A stretch of 64,000 nt of DNA from Lacrimispora xylanisolvens. GTDB lineage: Bacteria > Bacillota > Clostridia > Lachnospirales > Lachnospiraceae. Below, piece by piece: positions 1 through 10,814 of the stretch (positions are counted from its first letter, which is position 1; every line of letters begins with the position of its first letter). The notes beneath the pieces are model-generated. The model saw only the letters and a program-made list of their open reading frames with translations. It did no database searches and had not been told where the DNA came from. Both the position numbers and the translations under genes were made by a program. The stretch is from positions 4,577,501 through 4,641,500 of the forward strand of contig CP070896.1 in assembly GCA_017084465.1 (NCBI GenBank). Reading direction: 5' to 3'.

Positions 1-3000
1 GGGAAAACTCCCGGATGAACTTGATGGAACTGCCAGCAATGACAACAGAAAGAGTGCTGGGGATGATTGCCTTGCGGGATCTGACGCAGGAGTTAATTCA
101 GTGTCAGATGGAGGATGGAAGCGATACTGAGGTAGCAGCGCTGCAGGATAAATTGAATCGGCAGTATGACGGGTTTATCGCCAGGTATGGACTGATCAGC
201 AGACCTGCTAACCGAAAAGCGTTTTCCCAGGATAGCAGCTATTGTCTGCTGTCCTCGCTGGAATTGCTGGATGAAGAGGGGAATCTGAAACAAAAAAGCG
301 GATATTTTCACCAAACGTACCATCCGCAAAGCAGAGCCGGTCACTTCGGTGGATACTGCCAGTGAAGCCCTGGCTGTTTCCATTGGGGAACGGGCTGTGG
401 TGGATCTGCCATTCATGGCAGCACTGGCGGATAAGACCGAAGATGATATCATCAAAGAACTTGCCGGAGTCATCTTTCAAAACCCTTTGACCGATAAGTG
501 GGAAACTTCCGATGAATATTTATCCGGCAATGTCCGGGAAAAGCTGCAGGTTGCCAAGGATTTTGCCGAAAACCATCCGGAATATGAAATCAATGTAGAG
601 TATCTGACCAAGATTCAACCAAAGGATCTGGAAGCATCGGAAATTGAAATACGCCTGGGAGCAACCTGGGTAGATCAGAAATATATCAATGATTTTATGA
701 AAGAAACCTTCCATACACCCAATTATTATCTGGGCAAAACCATTGATGTGAAATATGCCGAAATTAACGGGCAGTGGAATATCTCCGGAAAAATGCGGAC
801 ATTGGGAATACACTGGTCAATGCAACCTACGGAACCCAGCGGGCAAATGCTTACCGGCTCTTGGAGGATGCGCTTAATTTACGTGATACAAAGATTTTTG
901 ATACCATTACTGAGGATGGGAAAGAGAAGCGTGTAATCAATAAAAAAGAAACGATGCTGGCACAGCAGAAACAGGACATGATTAAAGACGCCTATAAGGA
1001 ATGGATATTCAAAGATATTGACCGGAGGGAGGATTTATGTCGGAAATATAATGATCTGTTCAATAGTATCCGCCCCCGTGAGTACGATGGAAGCCATATC
1101 CGGTTTGTGGGTATGACCCCGGAAATCACACTGATGTCCCACCAGAAAAATGCGGTTGCCCATATCCTTTATGGGAATAATACACTGCTTGCTCATTGTG
1201 TGGGAGCGGGGAAAACTTATCAAATGATAGCGGCAGGAATGGAAAGCAAACGTCTCGGATTAGCACAAAAAAATCTGTATGTGGTTCCCAACCATCTGAC
1301 CGAACAATGGGGGAGTGATTTCCTGAGACTTTATCCCGGTGCGAATGTTCTGGTATCAACCAAAAAAGACTTTGAGCCGGCTAATCGTAAAAAATTTTGT
1401 TCCCGGATTGCTACCGGAGATTATGATGCTATAATCATCGGACACAGCCAGTTTGAGCGGATTCCCTTATCGAAAGAGCGGCAGGCGGCAACCATTGAAC
1501 GGCAGATTGAGGATGTTACGATGGCAATTGAAGAAGCTAGTATGGAGGAAGGTTCACGTTACACCGTGAAGCAGATGGAAAAGACCAGAAAATCCTTAGA
1601 AGCCAGGCTGGAAAGGCTGAACGACCAGACCCGCAAAGATGATGTGGTAACGTTTGAGCAGCTTGGCGTAGACCGCTTATTTGTGGATGAATCACATTTT
1701 TACAAAAATATGTTCCTCTATACAAAAATGAGGAATATAGCCGGCATTGCCCAGACCGATGCCCAGAAAAGTTCAGACATGTTCATGAAGTGCCAGTACC
1801 TGGATGAGATTACTGGAGGAAAAGGAGTAACCTTTGCGACCGGAACGCCGGTTTCAAACAGTATGGTCGAACTATATACCATTATGCGCTACTTACAATA
1901 TGACACGCTGCAGAAGTTAGGACTGGGACATTTTGATTCCTGGGCGGCAGCGTTTGGAGAAACAGTGACGGCAATTGAGTTATCGCCGGAAGGAACGGGC
2001 TATCGTGCGAAAACACGGTTTGCCCGTTTTTTAATCTCCCCGAGCTGATTGCCCTGTTTAAAGAATCAGCAGATATACAGACTGCCGATATGCTGAACCT
2101 TCCGGTTCCGGAAGCAGAGTACATCAATGAGGTATTGCAGCCAAGTGATGAGCAGAAAGAACTGGTCAGTTCATTTGCAGAACGTGCGGAGCTGGTTAGG
2201 GGCGGTAGCGTTGCACCTACGCAGGATAACATGCTGAAAATCACCAATGACGGCAGAAAATGTGCCCTTGATCAGCGGCTTATCAATGAGATGCTGCCGG
2301 ATGCAGAGGACAGCAAAGTCGGCCGGTGTGTAGGGAATACCTTTGATATCTGGAAGGATACTAGACAAAAGCGGTCGGCACAATTGATTTTCTGCGATTT
2401 ATCCACACCGAAAAATGATGGCAGCTTTAATGTCTATAACGATGTAAAGGAAAAGTTGGTGGAGAAGGGAATCCCACAAGAAGAAATTGCTTTTATCCAC
2501 GAAGCAAATACAGAGACAAAAAAAGCGGAGTTGTTTGCGAAAGTTCGAGCCGGCCAGGTGCGTATTTTGCTTGGTTCCACGCCCAAGCTGGGGGCAGGCA
2601 CCAATATCCAGGACAGATTGGTGGCACTCCATCATTTAGATTGTCCCTGGAAGCCTTCGGATCTGGAACAACAGGAGGGGCGTATCTTAAGGCAGGGAAA
2701 TCAGAATGTGAAAGTGAAAATTTTCCGCTATGTGACAGAAGCAACTTTTGATGCCTATATGTGGCAGATCTTAGAGAACAAGCAGAAATTCATCAGCCAG
2801 ATCATGACCAGTAAATCCCCCGTCCGGGCCTGTGAGGATGTGGATGATACGGCGCTTTCCTATGCCGAGATCAAGGCACTTGCCACGGGAAATCCCTATA
2901 TCAAAGAAAAGATGGATTTGGATATTCAGGTCAGCAAGCTAAAGCTGATGAAAGCAAACCATACCAGTCAGAAATACCGGCTGGAAACGGATATCGCCAG

Positions 3001-3745
3001 AAATTATCCGGTACAGATTTCGGCAGTAAAAGAACGTATTGCCGGGTTAAGGGCGGACGCAGCTGCGGTAAAGCCGGTTCTTAATAAGGACAAAGATAAT
3101 TTTACCATGACCATTGTTGGCAAAACCTATACCGACCGAAAAGAGGCGGGCACTGCGATTATTGCTGCCTGCGCCGGACTGAAAGCCGTGAATGCCAATG
3201 GACAGATCGGGGAATTTCACGGGTTTACCCTGTCTGCAAACTTTGACAGCTTCAATCAGAAGTATATGCTGACCATTAAACGGCAATGCAGCTATCAGAT
3301 TGAGGTGGGAAAGGATGCCCTGGGTAACCTGCAGCGCATCAGCAATGCCCTGGCAGGAATTGAAGGGAAGCTGGCGGATTCAGAGCAGAAATTAGCGAAC
3401 CTGCAACAGCAGCTTGCGACCGCCCAGGAGGAAGTGGCGAAGCCCTTTCAGAAAGAAACGGAGCTGACGGAAAAGATGGAACGGCTTGCGGAACTTAATT
3501 CCCTGCTTAACATGGATGAGAAAGAACCCTCGGAGGCATTGGGAATAGAGGGAGATGTGGCGGAAGTTGCAGACCGTCCGAAGAAAGCGGTGACAATGGC
3601 CGGGCGGGCAGCCGATGCGGTCAGGACAGCGGACGGTATGCCAAAGCCGTCTATACTTGGAAAGCTGAAAGAAAGGCAGGAACAACATGCCGGTGGGCAG
3701 GATGCCAGGGAAAAGCCGGCAAGAAAAAATGAACAGTCACTATAA
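1..3745 (+). CDS. SNF2/DEAD-like helicase of a Tn1549-type conjugative element (5' partial, three frame breaks)
   Basis: This is the C-terminal part of the giant helicase (often fused to an N6-adenine methylase) found in Tn1549-like conjugative elements. The reading frame is already open at base 1, so the methylase half, if present, lies upstream. Visible motifs are a Walker A (VGAGKT, about 1202-1220), a DESH box (about 1687), the ATGTPVSNS motif (about 1840) and a helicase motif VI with EGRILRQGNQN (about 2678). Translation shifts frame near 291 (one extra A), 791 (one A missing in a run) and 2029 (one T missing in a run). Correcting these gives one continuous protein, so sequencing error is likelier than decay. 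The C-terminus carries a SILGKLKERQ tail motif shared with the next genes. Its role in transfer or element maintenance is not established. Confidence 0.85.
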
Positions 3746-3752
3746 TAGTCTG

Positions 3753-3790
3753 CCACCACGTCAGGTTACCGGCGTGGTGGTGTATTTTTT
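3753..3790 (+). terminator. Rho-independent terminator or attenuator after the helicase
   Basis: CCACCACG (3753-3760) pairs with CGTGGTGG (3773-3780) and is followed by TGTATTTTTT. It lies between the helicase stop and the AGGAGG ribosome site of the next gene, so it could end transcription or reduce read-through into the ArdC-like gene. Confidence 0.75.
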
Positions 3791-3801
3791 AGGAGGTTAC
3801 G

Positions 3802-6679
3802 ATGGCAGAAAATAGGCAAGAGCAGATGAAGGAGATTACAGAGCGGCTGGAGCAAGGGGTAAAAGAGTTATTTACTTCGGAAATGTACACTAAGTATTTA
3901 AAAACCATGTCGCAATTTCATAATTATAGTTTCAACAATACACTTTTGATTGCGATGCAGAAACCAGATGCAACACTGGTGGCAGGTTATCAGGCATGGC
4001 AGAAGAAATTTGAGCGTCATGTAAAACGTGGTGAGAAAGGGATACAGATCATTGCCCCGGCACCAATCAAAGAAAAGCAGGAGATGAAGAAAATCGATCC
4101 GGAGACACAGGAGCCGGTGCTTCGACCGGACGGGCAGCCGGAAACGGAGGAAGTGGAAATCGTAATTCCAAGGTTTCGGGCTACGACGGTATTTGACGTA
4201 GCCCAGACAGAAGGAAAACCACTGCCGGAGATTGATACGCCGGAGCTGATGGGAAGCGTGGAGAACTTTGAAATTTTTATGGATTCCATTGAGACTATTT
4301 CCCTTGCGCCGATTCGGTTTGCAAAGATGGATAGTGATACTAAGGGGTACTATCACCAGATTGATAAGGAAATCGTCATCCAGGAGGGAATGAGCCAGAG
4401 CCAGACGATGAAAACCGCCGTTCATGAAGTGACCCATGCCATGCTCCATGACCGGGAGCTGATGAAGGAGTCAGGTGAATGGAAAAGCCAGATGACCCGT
4501 GAGGTAGAAGCTGAAAGTGTTGCTTACACGGTATGCCAGTATTTCGGACTGGATACTTCGGATTATTCCTTTCCCTATATCGCCGGCTGGAGCAGCCATA
4601 TGGAAATGAAGGAATTGCGTGCTTCTATGGACACGATCCGCAAAACGGCGGGGGAATTTATCGAGATCATGACGGAAACCATGCAAAGCCTTATGAAGGA
4701 AAATACTATAGACAGGACAAATGAAGAATTATTACTGAATGGCGCAGAGAACCGATATGGTATATATCAGATTGATCATGACGGCAAGGGGCGAGAGTAC
4801 CTTTTTATGAACATGGATTTTGTAAACGGACAAGGGCTGACAGTAGACCGCTCTGATTACCAGCTGATATATAGTGAGGTGTTGGAAGATTCGGGTACAC
4901 TGGATTCCTTATATGAGAAATTTAATATGAACCATCCCGCTGATTATACCGGGCACTCTTTGTCGGTAAGTGATGTGGTGGTGCTTCAGCGTGGCGGCGA
5001 AATAAAAGCCTACTATGTGGATAGCTTTGGATTTACAGAGCTTCCGGAGTTTATCCGGCAGAATGAAAAAGAACAGATTATGGAGAATACCGATGAAAAT
5101 ACGGATTCTAAGTTGGGTGTACAGCAGCCAGATGCGGCAGAACCTCAAATCGGTAAAGCATTAGAAGGCCCGGATATTCCAGTCTATAGATATTCCGGTA
5201 CTTTTGCCAGTGAGCATATGGAAGCACACTGGTATCGTATGTCCATGAGAGCCAATATAGCTTGCAAAGAAGCTATTGAAGGGGCGATTGCGGAGAATTT
5301 TGATGGACTGCATTTAAACCATGATGTTGTAAATCCCGTATTTAAAGCATTTGGTCAGGAGCGGGTGGAATATGTCCTTGCTAATACGGTGCAGCGGCTG
5401 GAAAGCGATGGGCGGTTTTCCATTGATAATAAGAAATGGGCACAGACATTTTCGATAGGTGCAGATTTGGATGACTTTGGTGGTGACAGGCGTAATGAGT
5501 TTATAGTAAACAGTCACCCGGCAGTGCTTGGCGGCTTCATTGGGCTTGCCAGGAAAGCAATCTTGGAAATGGACGCACAGAAAGAAGTGGTGCAGCGGAA
5601 AGAAGCGGTTAGCCGATACATTGACGGATATTATGTGGTAGTGGATTTACAAAAGAAAGGTACACTCGATATTTATAAATATGTGGATATGGAGGAAGCA
5701 CTACAGAAATATTTTTCACTGCCAAATGATAAGGTAAAAGCATTTGGAATTGAAAATAGTGAACCAATGAATGGCAGTCTGGACTTTATCCAGTGTAAAT
5801 GGAATTGACACCATGATAGAAGATTTTCGTAAGGTGAGAGGTTGGGATAATCCTGAAATCATGGATGCGGTTAAGGGGATCGAGCTGGCACTTGAAAACC
5901 ATGATTCAGAAATTGCTTACCAGGCAGGCGATAAATATATCACGATCCAGACCGTTGATGATGGATATGACTACACATTTTATGACCAGAATTTCCGAGG
6001 ATTGGATGGTGGTGTTTATGATGATCCGGATACACCAATAAAGGCGGCATTAGAAGAAATTCTCTCAGACGAGGGCATTGATGCGGCTGAGTGTAAAGTG
6101 ATTCCTTATGATAGTTTGCAGGAACAGGTGGAAGAAATACAACAGCAGGAGTTCAGGAAAGGTTTGTCTGTGCCCGATAAGACTGAAACAGTAGTGGCGG
6201 GGGCAGAACCAAAAATTAGTTTTTATGTAGCAGAATGCATGGAATTTCCGGTGTTAGGGGAGTTTCACGAGAATCTGTCACTGGATGAAGCGATGGAGCT
6301 GTACGACCGTATTCCGGAAGAACGGATGAATGGCATTAAGGGGATTGGTTTTTGCCTGGAAGATGGAAGTATGTATGATGGTAATTTTGAACTCATGAGT
6401 GGCGGACGGATTTTAAAGGATATCATCAATGATATTCCCCACTACCAAGAAAGCCCATTGGTTCAAAAAGCAATTACGGATATGGAGATGCTTCTTTCAG
6501 AACAAGAAAAGCGAAGCCAAAAAGCTGCTGAAACAGAAAAAGACATATCACGGGGGACGGGTAAAAAGCAGTCGGTTTTAAATGCATTGCGGGAGCGGCA
6601 GACTAAGCTGAAAGCACAAGAACAGTCAGGAGAACAAGCGAAAACGCAGGAAAAGAAGAAAGGAGATCCGGAATTATGA
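3802..6679 (+). CDS. ArdC-like zincin plus YodL and DUF3849 domain protein (one frame break)
   Basis: Multidomain mobile-element protein of about 958 residues when repaired. An ArdC-type N-terminal ssDNA-binding domain covers about residues 1-140. A zincin-like motif HEVTH starts at residue 208. A YodL-like domain follows (about 315-415, with GHSLSVSDVVVL and YYVDSFGF), then a DUF3849 domain (about 450-590, with the YRYSG and HWYRMSMRAN features), then an acidic C-terminal region. ArdC proteins are antirestriction/ssDNA-binding factors that protect incoming plasmid DNA, so protection of the transferred strand is a reasonable inference. The frame breaks near 5798 in an A run (TGTAAATGG); two more A would join the halves through QCKNGID. 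The C-terminus has a SVLNALRERQ tail like its neighbours. The ATG follows AGGAGGTTACG. The stop overlaps the next start. Confidence 0.82.
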
Positions 6680-6909
6680 TGGATAGATTTGAAGAAAATG
6701 AGATGATACTTATGGCGATGTTCCAAAAGGAAAATCGCCGGCAGACCATAGTGGATATCAGCGCGGTTATCCCATTTATTTCAGATGATGTCGAGATGCT
6801 TTCCCTTGTGAGCCAGACATTGGGGAAAATGGAGCATTTGTCCGATGAAGCGTTTTTAAAGTTGGATTTGGAACTGTATAAAGAGCAGATTGTGGAGGAA
6901 CAATCATGA
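6676..6909 (+). CDS. Small acidic element protein, unknown function
   Basis: A 77-residue acidic protein starting MMDRFEENEMILMAMF. I do not recognise the family. The start ATG overlaps the stop of the ArdC-like gene, and its own TGA overlaps the start of the next gene, so all three are probably translationally coupled. A GGAG ribosome site (6661-6664) sits 11 bases before the start. Its size and position between an antirestriction-like gene and a YodL gene resemble the small accessory ORFs of Tn1549-type elements. No catalytic motif, signal peptide or membrane segment is visible. Confidence 0.7.
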   Translation: MMDRFEENEMILMAMFQKENRRQTIVDISAVIPFISDDVEMLSLVSQTLGKMEHLSDEAFLKLDLELYKEQIVEEQS

Positions 6910-7769
6910 CTGGAAACCAGTTTGCAGTCTATCAGCTAAGGCAGTCACCGGAAACAAGAAAAATGCGGTTCCAATCTTATGGGGCGTTGCAGGAAAAGGG
7001 AATCCAGATACGATATGAGAACTATGAGCAGGTGTATCTGGGGCAGATGCAGCCGGCAGATTCACCGGACAGTATTAAGGATCGCTTTCGCAAACAGCTT
7101 CCCAGGACATTCAAAGGACATGCCATCAGTGTAAGCGATGTGCTGGTATTGAATCGGGATGGTGTCGTGACTTCTTATTATGTAGAAAAAGAAGGATTTA
7201 TTGTGCTGGCAGGCTTTATCCGGAATGGTTCTTCCAGCTCGCTGATTTCATTTGAAACGACAGGTTTTCATATAGAAGGGAAAAGGGGAAGCTGGCTTGC
7301 TATTGACAGTATTATCATAGATGGCCAAGAGTTCTTTCTTATGGAGCATGAAAAATATGGAGCAGACGGAACCTGTGTGGTTTTGGATGCGGCAGGGAAG
7401 CTAATTGCAGACAGCGTTTATAATGGCTTTGATCAGTTAGTTCAGCAACGGATTAAAGACTATCTTAATCCACCGATATCGGTGCCAGAGCCGGTTAAGC
7501 AGGGTAAGCAGCCGTTAGAGGATTGGCAGAAGTATATGGAGAATGGGGAATATCTTCGTAGTTCAGAAATGTCGGAAGAGCAAAATTACAACATGATTGA
7601 TGGCAGACGTAATAATGCTGCCCCTAAAAAGACAGAAAGAACATCGGTGCTGGCGAAACTGCGTCAAAGACAGGCAGGCATTGCAGCACAAAGAGGAAAT
7701 GACGTACCGCAAATAAAGATAACCCAGGATGCAGAAAGCGTCGGTGATATGGAGCGTGGACGAAAATAA
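6906..7769 (+). CDS. YodL-like and DUF4316-type element protein
   Basis: A 287-residue protein. Residues about 1-110 are a YodL-like domain with the same core as the ArdC-like protein (GHAISVSDVLVLNRDG, then YYVEKEGF). Residues about 205-240 hold an EYLRSSEMSEEQNYNMIDGR stretch of the DUF4316 type. The tail contains SVLAKLRQRQ (about 249-258), matching tails in the two larger upstream proteins. It starts in an ATGA overlap with the preceding gene and ends the cluster before a strong terminator. The biochemical role is unknown; such proteins are common cargo-independent parts of Firmicutes conjugative elements. Confidence 0.78.
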   Translation: MTGNQFAVYQLRQSPETRKMRFQSYGALQEKGIQIRYENYEQVYLGQMQPADSPDSIKDRFRKQLPRTFKGHAISVSDVLVLNRDGVVTSYYVEKEGFIVLAGFIRNGSSSSLISFETTGFHIEGKRGSWLAIDSIIIDGQEFFLMEHEKYGADGTCVVLDAAGKLIADSVYNGFDQLVQQRIKDYLNPPISVPEPVKQGKQPLEDWQKYMENGEYLRSSEMSEEQNYNMIDGRRNNAAPKKTERTSVLAKLRQRQAGIAAQRGNDVPQIKITQDAESVGDMERGRK

Positions 7770-7832
7770 GTAATCAGACGATTAGCCGATCTGGAAGATA
7801 TCTGGGGAAGAAGAGCATAACCCGTAATTGAG

Positions 7833-7872
7833 AAGGAAGATGTGCGCATAATAGGCGGCATCTTCCTTTTTT
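7833..7872 (+). terminator. Rho-independent terminator ending the element cluster
   Basis: AAGGAAGATG (7833-7842) pairs with CATCTTCCTT (7859-7868) and runs into TTTT. It separates the forward YodL cluster from the convergent Xre gene. Confidence 0.8.
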
Positions 7873-7886
7873 GGTGCAGAATTAAG

Positions 7887-8213
7887 TTATAGCAGGTCGT
7901 TGTTATAAACCATTAAACTGGCGCATGACATTTTTACGCTTTGCTTTTGCTCGTCCGATAGCGTGCCCCACAGTAGCAATACTTCTTTTTGCTCAGAAGA
8001 AAGTGCGATTGCTTCACCATCATCGGCAAAGAATTGGGCGAGCGTTATACCAAATGCTCGGCAGATTGCTTCAATGGTGGGAAAAGTTGGGGCATTGTTA
8101 CGTTTGAATAAATGTGAGATTGTAGATTGAGGCAGTTCAGCTTCTTTCGCCAGTCGATATTCCGACCACTCCTTCTCTTCCATAAGTGATTTGATTCGTT
8201 CTTTTACATCCAT
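7887..8213 (-). CDS. Xre-family HTH repressor
   Basis: A 108-residue HTH_3 regulator. The HTH covers about residues 5-60 (RIKSLMEEKEWSEYRLAKEA, then LPQSTISHLFKR) and is followed by a short C-terminal segment. The start at 8213 is preceded by TAGGAGGTGG on the minus strand. The gene diverges from the mini-Spo0A gene, and the shared spacer holds a perfect palindrome of AACTAT/ATAGTT plus a further half-site, a good candidate for its own operator. Likely role: control of element genes. Targets beyond the divergent promoter cannot be read from the sequence. Confidence 0.88.
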   Translation of the reverse strand: MDVKERIKSLMEEKEWSEYRLAKEAELPQSTISHLFKRNNAPTFPTIEAICRAFGITLAQFFADDGEAIALSSEQKEVLLLWGTLSDEQKQSVKMSCASLMVYNNDLL

Positions 8214-8230
8214 TTGATTACCACCTCCTA

Positions 8231-8308
8231 TGCAACTATTATAGTTTCCAAAAGCGTATCAATATAGTTGCAATAGGTCTTGAATATATATCGCAAAAAT
8301 ACTATAAT
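8231..8308. promoter_or_regulatory. Divergent promoter with Xre-type palindromic operator
   Basis: AACTAT-T-ATAGTT is a perfect palindrome (8234-8246). TGCAACTAT (8231-8239) is repeated inverted as ATAGTTGCA (8264-8272). A forward promoter TTGAAT (8280-8285), 17-bp spacer, TATAAT (8303-8308) faces the mini-Spo0A gene. The repeated AACTAT half-sites suggest cooperative repressor binding. Confidence 0.65.
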
Positions 8309-8353
8309 GATAGCGAAGGCATAAATTATCATTTTACGAATGAGGTAAAGACA

Positions 8354-8611
8354 ATGAGTAAAGGAAAAGACTACACACATATTTTTAATCAGATTGCGAT
8401 AAAAAATCATACAACAGTGGCAGAAGTGCGCCGTGAAATGGAGCTTGCTATTCGAATGGCGTTTGGAAACCCTGACCCTAAGATACAGGATGCCTGGGCT
8501 AAGATACCATATAAAGGAGCAGAGCCAACACCGGAAGAAGTCATTACATATGTTATGAATCAGGCAAGAAAGGGCAATAAGGACGTGCTGCCAGGGCAAT
8601 CTTTACAGTAG
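8354..8611 (+). CDS. Stand-alone Spo0A C-terminal-like DNA-binding protein
   Basis: An 85-residue protein resembling the second half of the Spo0A effector domain. YTHIFNQIAIKNHTTVAEVR matches the recognition-helix region of Spo0A (a helix followed by NTT and ERA/RRE), and EPTPEEVITYVMNQ matches the final helix. It has no receiver domain or phospho-acceptor aspartate, so it cannot be controlled by the sporulation phosphorelay in the usual way. It has its own consensus promoter and is divergent from an Xre repressor. It may regulate element genes or interfere with Spo0A sites; both ideas are inference from domain similarity. Confidence 0.7.
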   Translation: MSKGKDYTHIFNQIAIKNHTTVAEVRREMELAIRMAFGNPDPKIQDAWAKIPYKGAEPTPEEVITYVMNQARKGNKDVLPGQSLQ

Positions 8612-8644
8612 TAGTATGAAATGTATACGGTGAAAAATCAAAAC

Positions 8645-8678
8645 TATCCCCAGCTGATCGTAAGGTAAGCTGGGGATA
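8645..8678. terminator. Bidirectional hairpin between convergent genes
   Basis: TATCCCCAGCT (8645-8655) pairs perfectly with AGCTGGGGATA (8668-8678). It lies between the mini-Spo0A gene and the convergent relaxase gene, with no long T run, so it may act in both directions. Confidence 0.6.
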
Positions 8679-8685
8679 AGTCGTA

Positions 8686-10338
8686 TCAAGAAATGTCTTG
8701 TTTTTTCTGCTGTTTTGGCTGCTTGGGATGTGGATTTCCTAAGATTGTATCTACATTAGAGCAGACCGTATGTAATTCTTTTTGAAAATCACGACAATAT
8801 TGATATTTCTCTTGCTGACGTTTTTTCTGTGCCAAAAGTTTGCCCTTTTCCTCTTTCAGATATTTCATAGAAGGCAGCTTTCCATCACTGGACTTATCTT
8901 TCAAAAACTTGGCCGCTGTTTCATAAAGTTTTATTTCCGCAGAATGTTCCTGCCGGAATTTCCCTTTGTTTTTGGACTTGCAAAATTCAAAATAGACAGA
9001 CTTATTTGCAAGGTATTGACCAGTATAATGAATTTGCTCGTTTATTTCACGTAGTCTGTTCTCCGTAGATTTAAGTGCTTTGCGGGCAATAGAAGTCTGT
9101 TCTTTGGCTTCGATTAATGTTTGGTCTATTTTTTCTTTGGTATTATAACCATGCTCCTGTACGTAGGAAATGGTTTTGGCCATTTCTTTTAAATTGGAGA
9201 GTTTGACTTTCTGTGCATAAGCTTGGCTTTGCTGGGTCTTTATGCTTTGCTGTAAATCTAAAATTAGTCGTAAATCAGATTTGATAAATATAATAGCAAT
9301 TGGATCTGCGTCTTTAAATCCAGAATTACGTTCTGCAGAAGTAATTGGTTTTTGGGTATCTTCTCTGTTTTCAGAATCATTCTTATTGCTTTCTTTTATG
9401 AGGACATTTTTCTCAAATAGGTTAAGCAGATATTCGTTCTCATAGAGGGTTCCCAGGCTCCGGCCAGTAATCGGTTTATTGCGTTCTGGATGAAGATAGC
9501 TGAATCGGCCACGGCTAATTTTTAAGGTGATCTTAAATTTTGTTGAAAGGATTTTCTGAAATTCTTGCAGGTTACAGGCAGACCTTGCAGCATCCTCAAT
9601 CGAGATACGTAAATAATCTTTCTCCGTTTGGAATTTTGTTTTGCGGGGTGTTATACCATCTGCAATGATATGGCTGTTGCGTTCATCCAGTTTCTTTTGT
9701 CCACGGCGATTTGCCCAATATTCTTTTTCTGTAATCTTTCGTTTGGCTGGGGTGAGCAGATCTACCTGGTACAGATTTTCTCTATGACACATATTCATGA
9801 CAGACTGCTTCAAATGAACCAGATATTTTTTTGTCAGGTGGTGTTTATTACCGGCACGGGAATCGCAGGGGCGTTCCATAAAGTCCTGCCGCTCCACATC
9901 AAACTTTCGTAGACTGTTAATTACAATATGTATGTGGATGTTACCGCTTCCGTTGTGACCGTCTGTATGAGTACAGACCAGAGCCTGGTGGCCAGGAAAG
10001 TTTTTTTCGGCATATTCCAGTCCGAGCTGCTGTGCCCGTTCTCCGGTCAGACCCTTCTCGTCCCTGTCTTTTGGATCGAAACTGATGATATAGTGGTGGG
10101 ATTTTATTTCGTCATAATTTTGATTTTTGTGATAATGGGCATTTAGCTCATTGCACTCTACATCAAAAGTAAAGGGATCGCAGTTGATTCCGTCCATACA
10201 ATATTCATCCCTAAGTATCATTTTCCCATTTTCATCTAAGATCGGTTTTCCGGTGGACTCATCGTGTTGAAAATTCAAATATCGTTGTGCTTCTCCATAA
10301 TCTGCATTTTTACTTGTTATGTGTTTCAATATTGCCAT
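8686..10338 (-). CDS. MobA/VirD2-type relaxase
   Basis: A 550-residue mobilisation relaxase that nicks at oriT and leads the transferred strand. The N-terminal relaxase fold starts MAILKHITSKN, and the metal-binding histidine motif is HGNIHIHIVIN-like (sequence GNIHIHIVIN, about residues 130-140). The C-terminal half is charged and partly coiled-coil (about 370-460), usual for this family. I chose the start at 10338 because it follows GGAGGGTGTTCTC; a longer frame exists but lacks a ribosome site. The gene follows MobC with a 29-bp overlap, so the two are coupled. The family is typical of Tn1549-like elements of gut Clostridia. Confidence 0.92.
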   Translation of the reverse strand: MAILKHITSKNADYGEAQRYLNFQHDESTGKPILDENGKMILRDEYCMDGINCDPFTFDVECNELNAHYHKNQNYDEIKSHHYIISFDPKDRDEKGLTGERAQQLGLEYAEKNFPGHQALVCTHTDGHNGSGNIHIHIVINSLRKFDVERQDFMERPCDSRAGNKHHLTKKYLVHLKQSVMNMCHRENLYQVDLLTPAKRKITEKEYWANRRGQKKLDERNSHIIADGITPRKTKFQTEKDYLRISIEDAARSACNLQEFQKILSTKFKITLKISRGRFSYLHPERNKPITGRSLGTLYENEYLLNLFEKNVLIKESNKNDSENREDTQKPITSAERNSGFKDADPIAIIFIKSDLRLILDLQQSIKTQQSQAYAQKVKLSNLKEMAKTISYVQEHGYNTKEKIDQTLIEAKEQTSIARKALKSTENRLREINEQIHYTGQYLANKSVYFEFCKSKNKGKFRQEHSAEIKLYETAAKFLKDKSSDGKLPSMKYLKEEKGKLLAQKKRQQEKYQYCRDFQKELHTVCSNVDTILGNPHPKQPKQQKKQDIS

Positions 10339-10747
10339 GAGAACACCCTCCGGGTATATCTGTATGCCATTCGGCAGTAGCAAGGAAATCTCCTGCCATT
10401 TTTATGACTTCGTATTTCATTTCGTAGATTGCTGCTATACATTGGTTGATGTCCTTACGCATTTCCCCTGAGTGAATGCCGCCCTGGTTAAAGTGTCGGG
10501 CGATTTGATTTAGATTACTTCCAATCTTGCCAAACTCTGCAATTAGCTTTTTCAGTTCGGGCACATCTGCCACTACCTCATATTTCGCAATTATCCGTTT
10601 ATTCATGAGCTGTTTCCTTACATACTCTGCGATAGGGAGATGTGTGGCATTAGCTCCATTGCTGATAATCTCATATTCTGTATCATTCAGGCGAAGCATG
10701 ATGTGATGATTGCGCTTTAGTTCTTTTTCTTTCTTAGGTCTTGCCAT
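10310..10747 (-). CDS. mobC: MobC-like plasmid/element mobilisation protein
   Basis: A 145-residue relaxosome accessory protein with a ribbon-helix-helix-like N-terminus (RPKKEKELKRNHHIMLRLND) and the characteristic IGSNLNQIARHFN segment (about residues 75-90) of the MobC family. It likely binds next to nic and recruits the relaxase. It overlaps the relaxase start by 29 bp. The predicted oriT lies directly upstream (right in window coordinates), which is the usual MobC-relaxase arrangement. Confidence 0.88.
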   Translation of the reverse strand: MARPKKEKELKRNHHIMLRLNDTEYEIISNGANATHLPIAEYVRKQLMNKRIIAKYEVVADVPELKKLIAEFGKIGSNLNQIARHFNQGGIHSGEMRKDINQCIAAIYEMKYEVIKMAGDFLATAEWHTDIPGGCSHGNIETHNK

Positions 10748-10814
10748 AATTTTTCAATCCTTTCTCGTGCCGGTTGCTACCGACACGCTGCGACTATTTA
10801 CAATAGGAGCCAAC

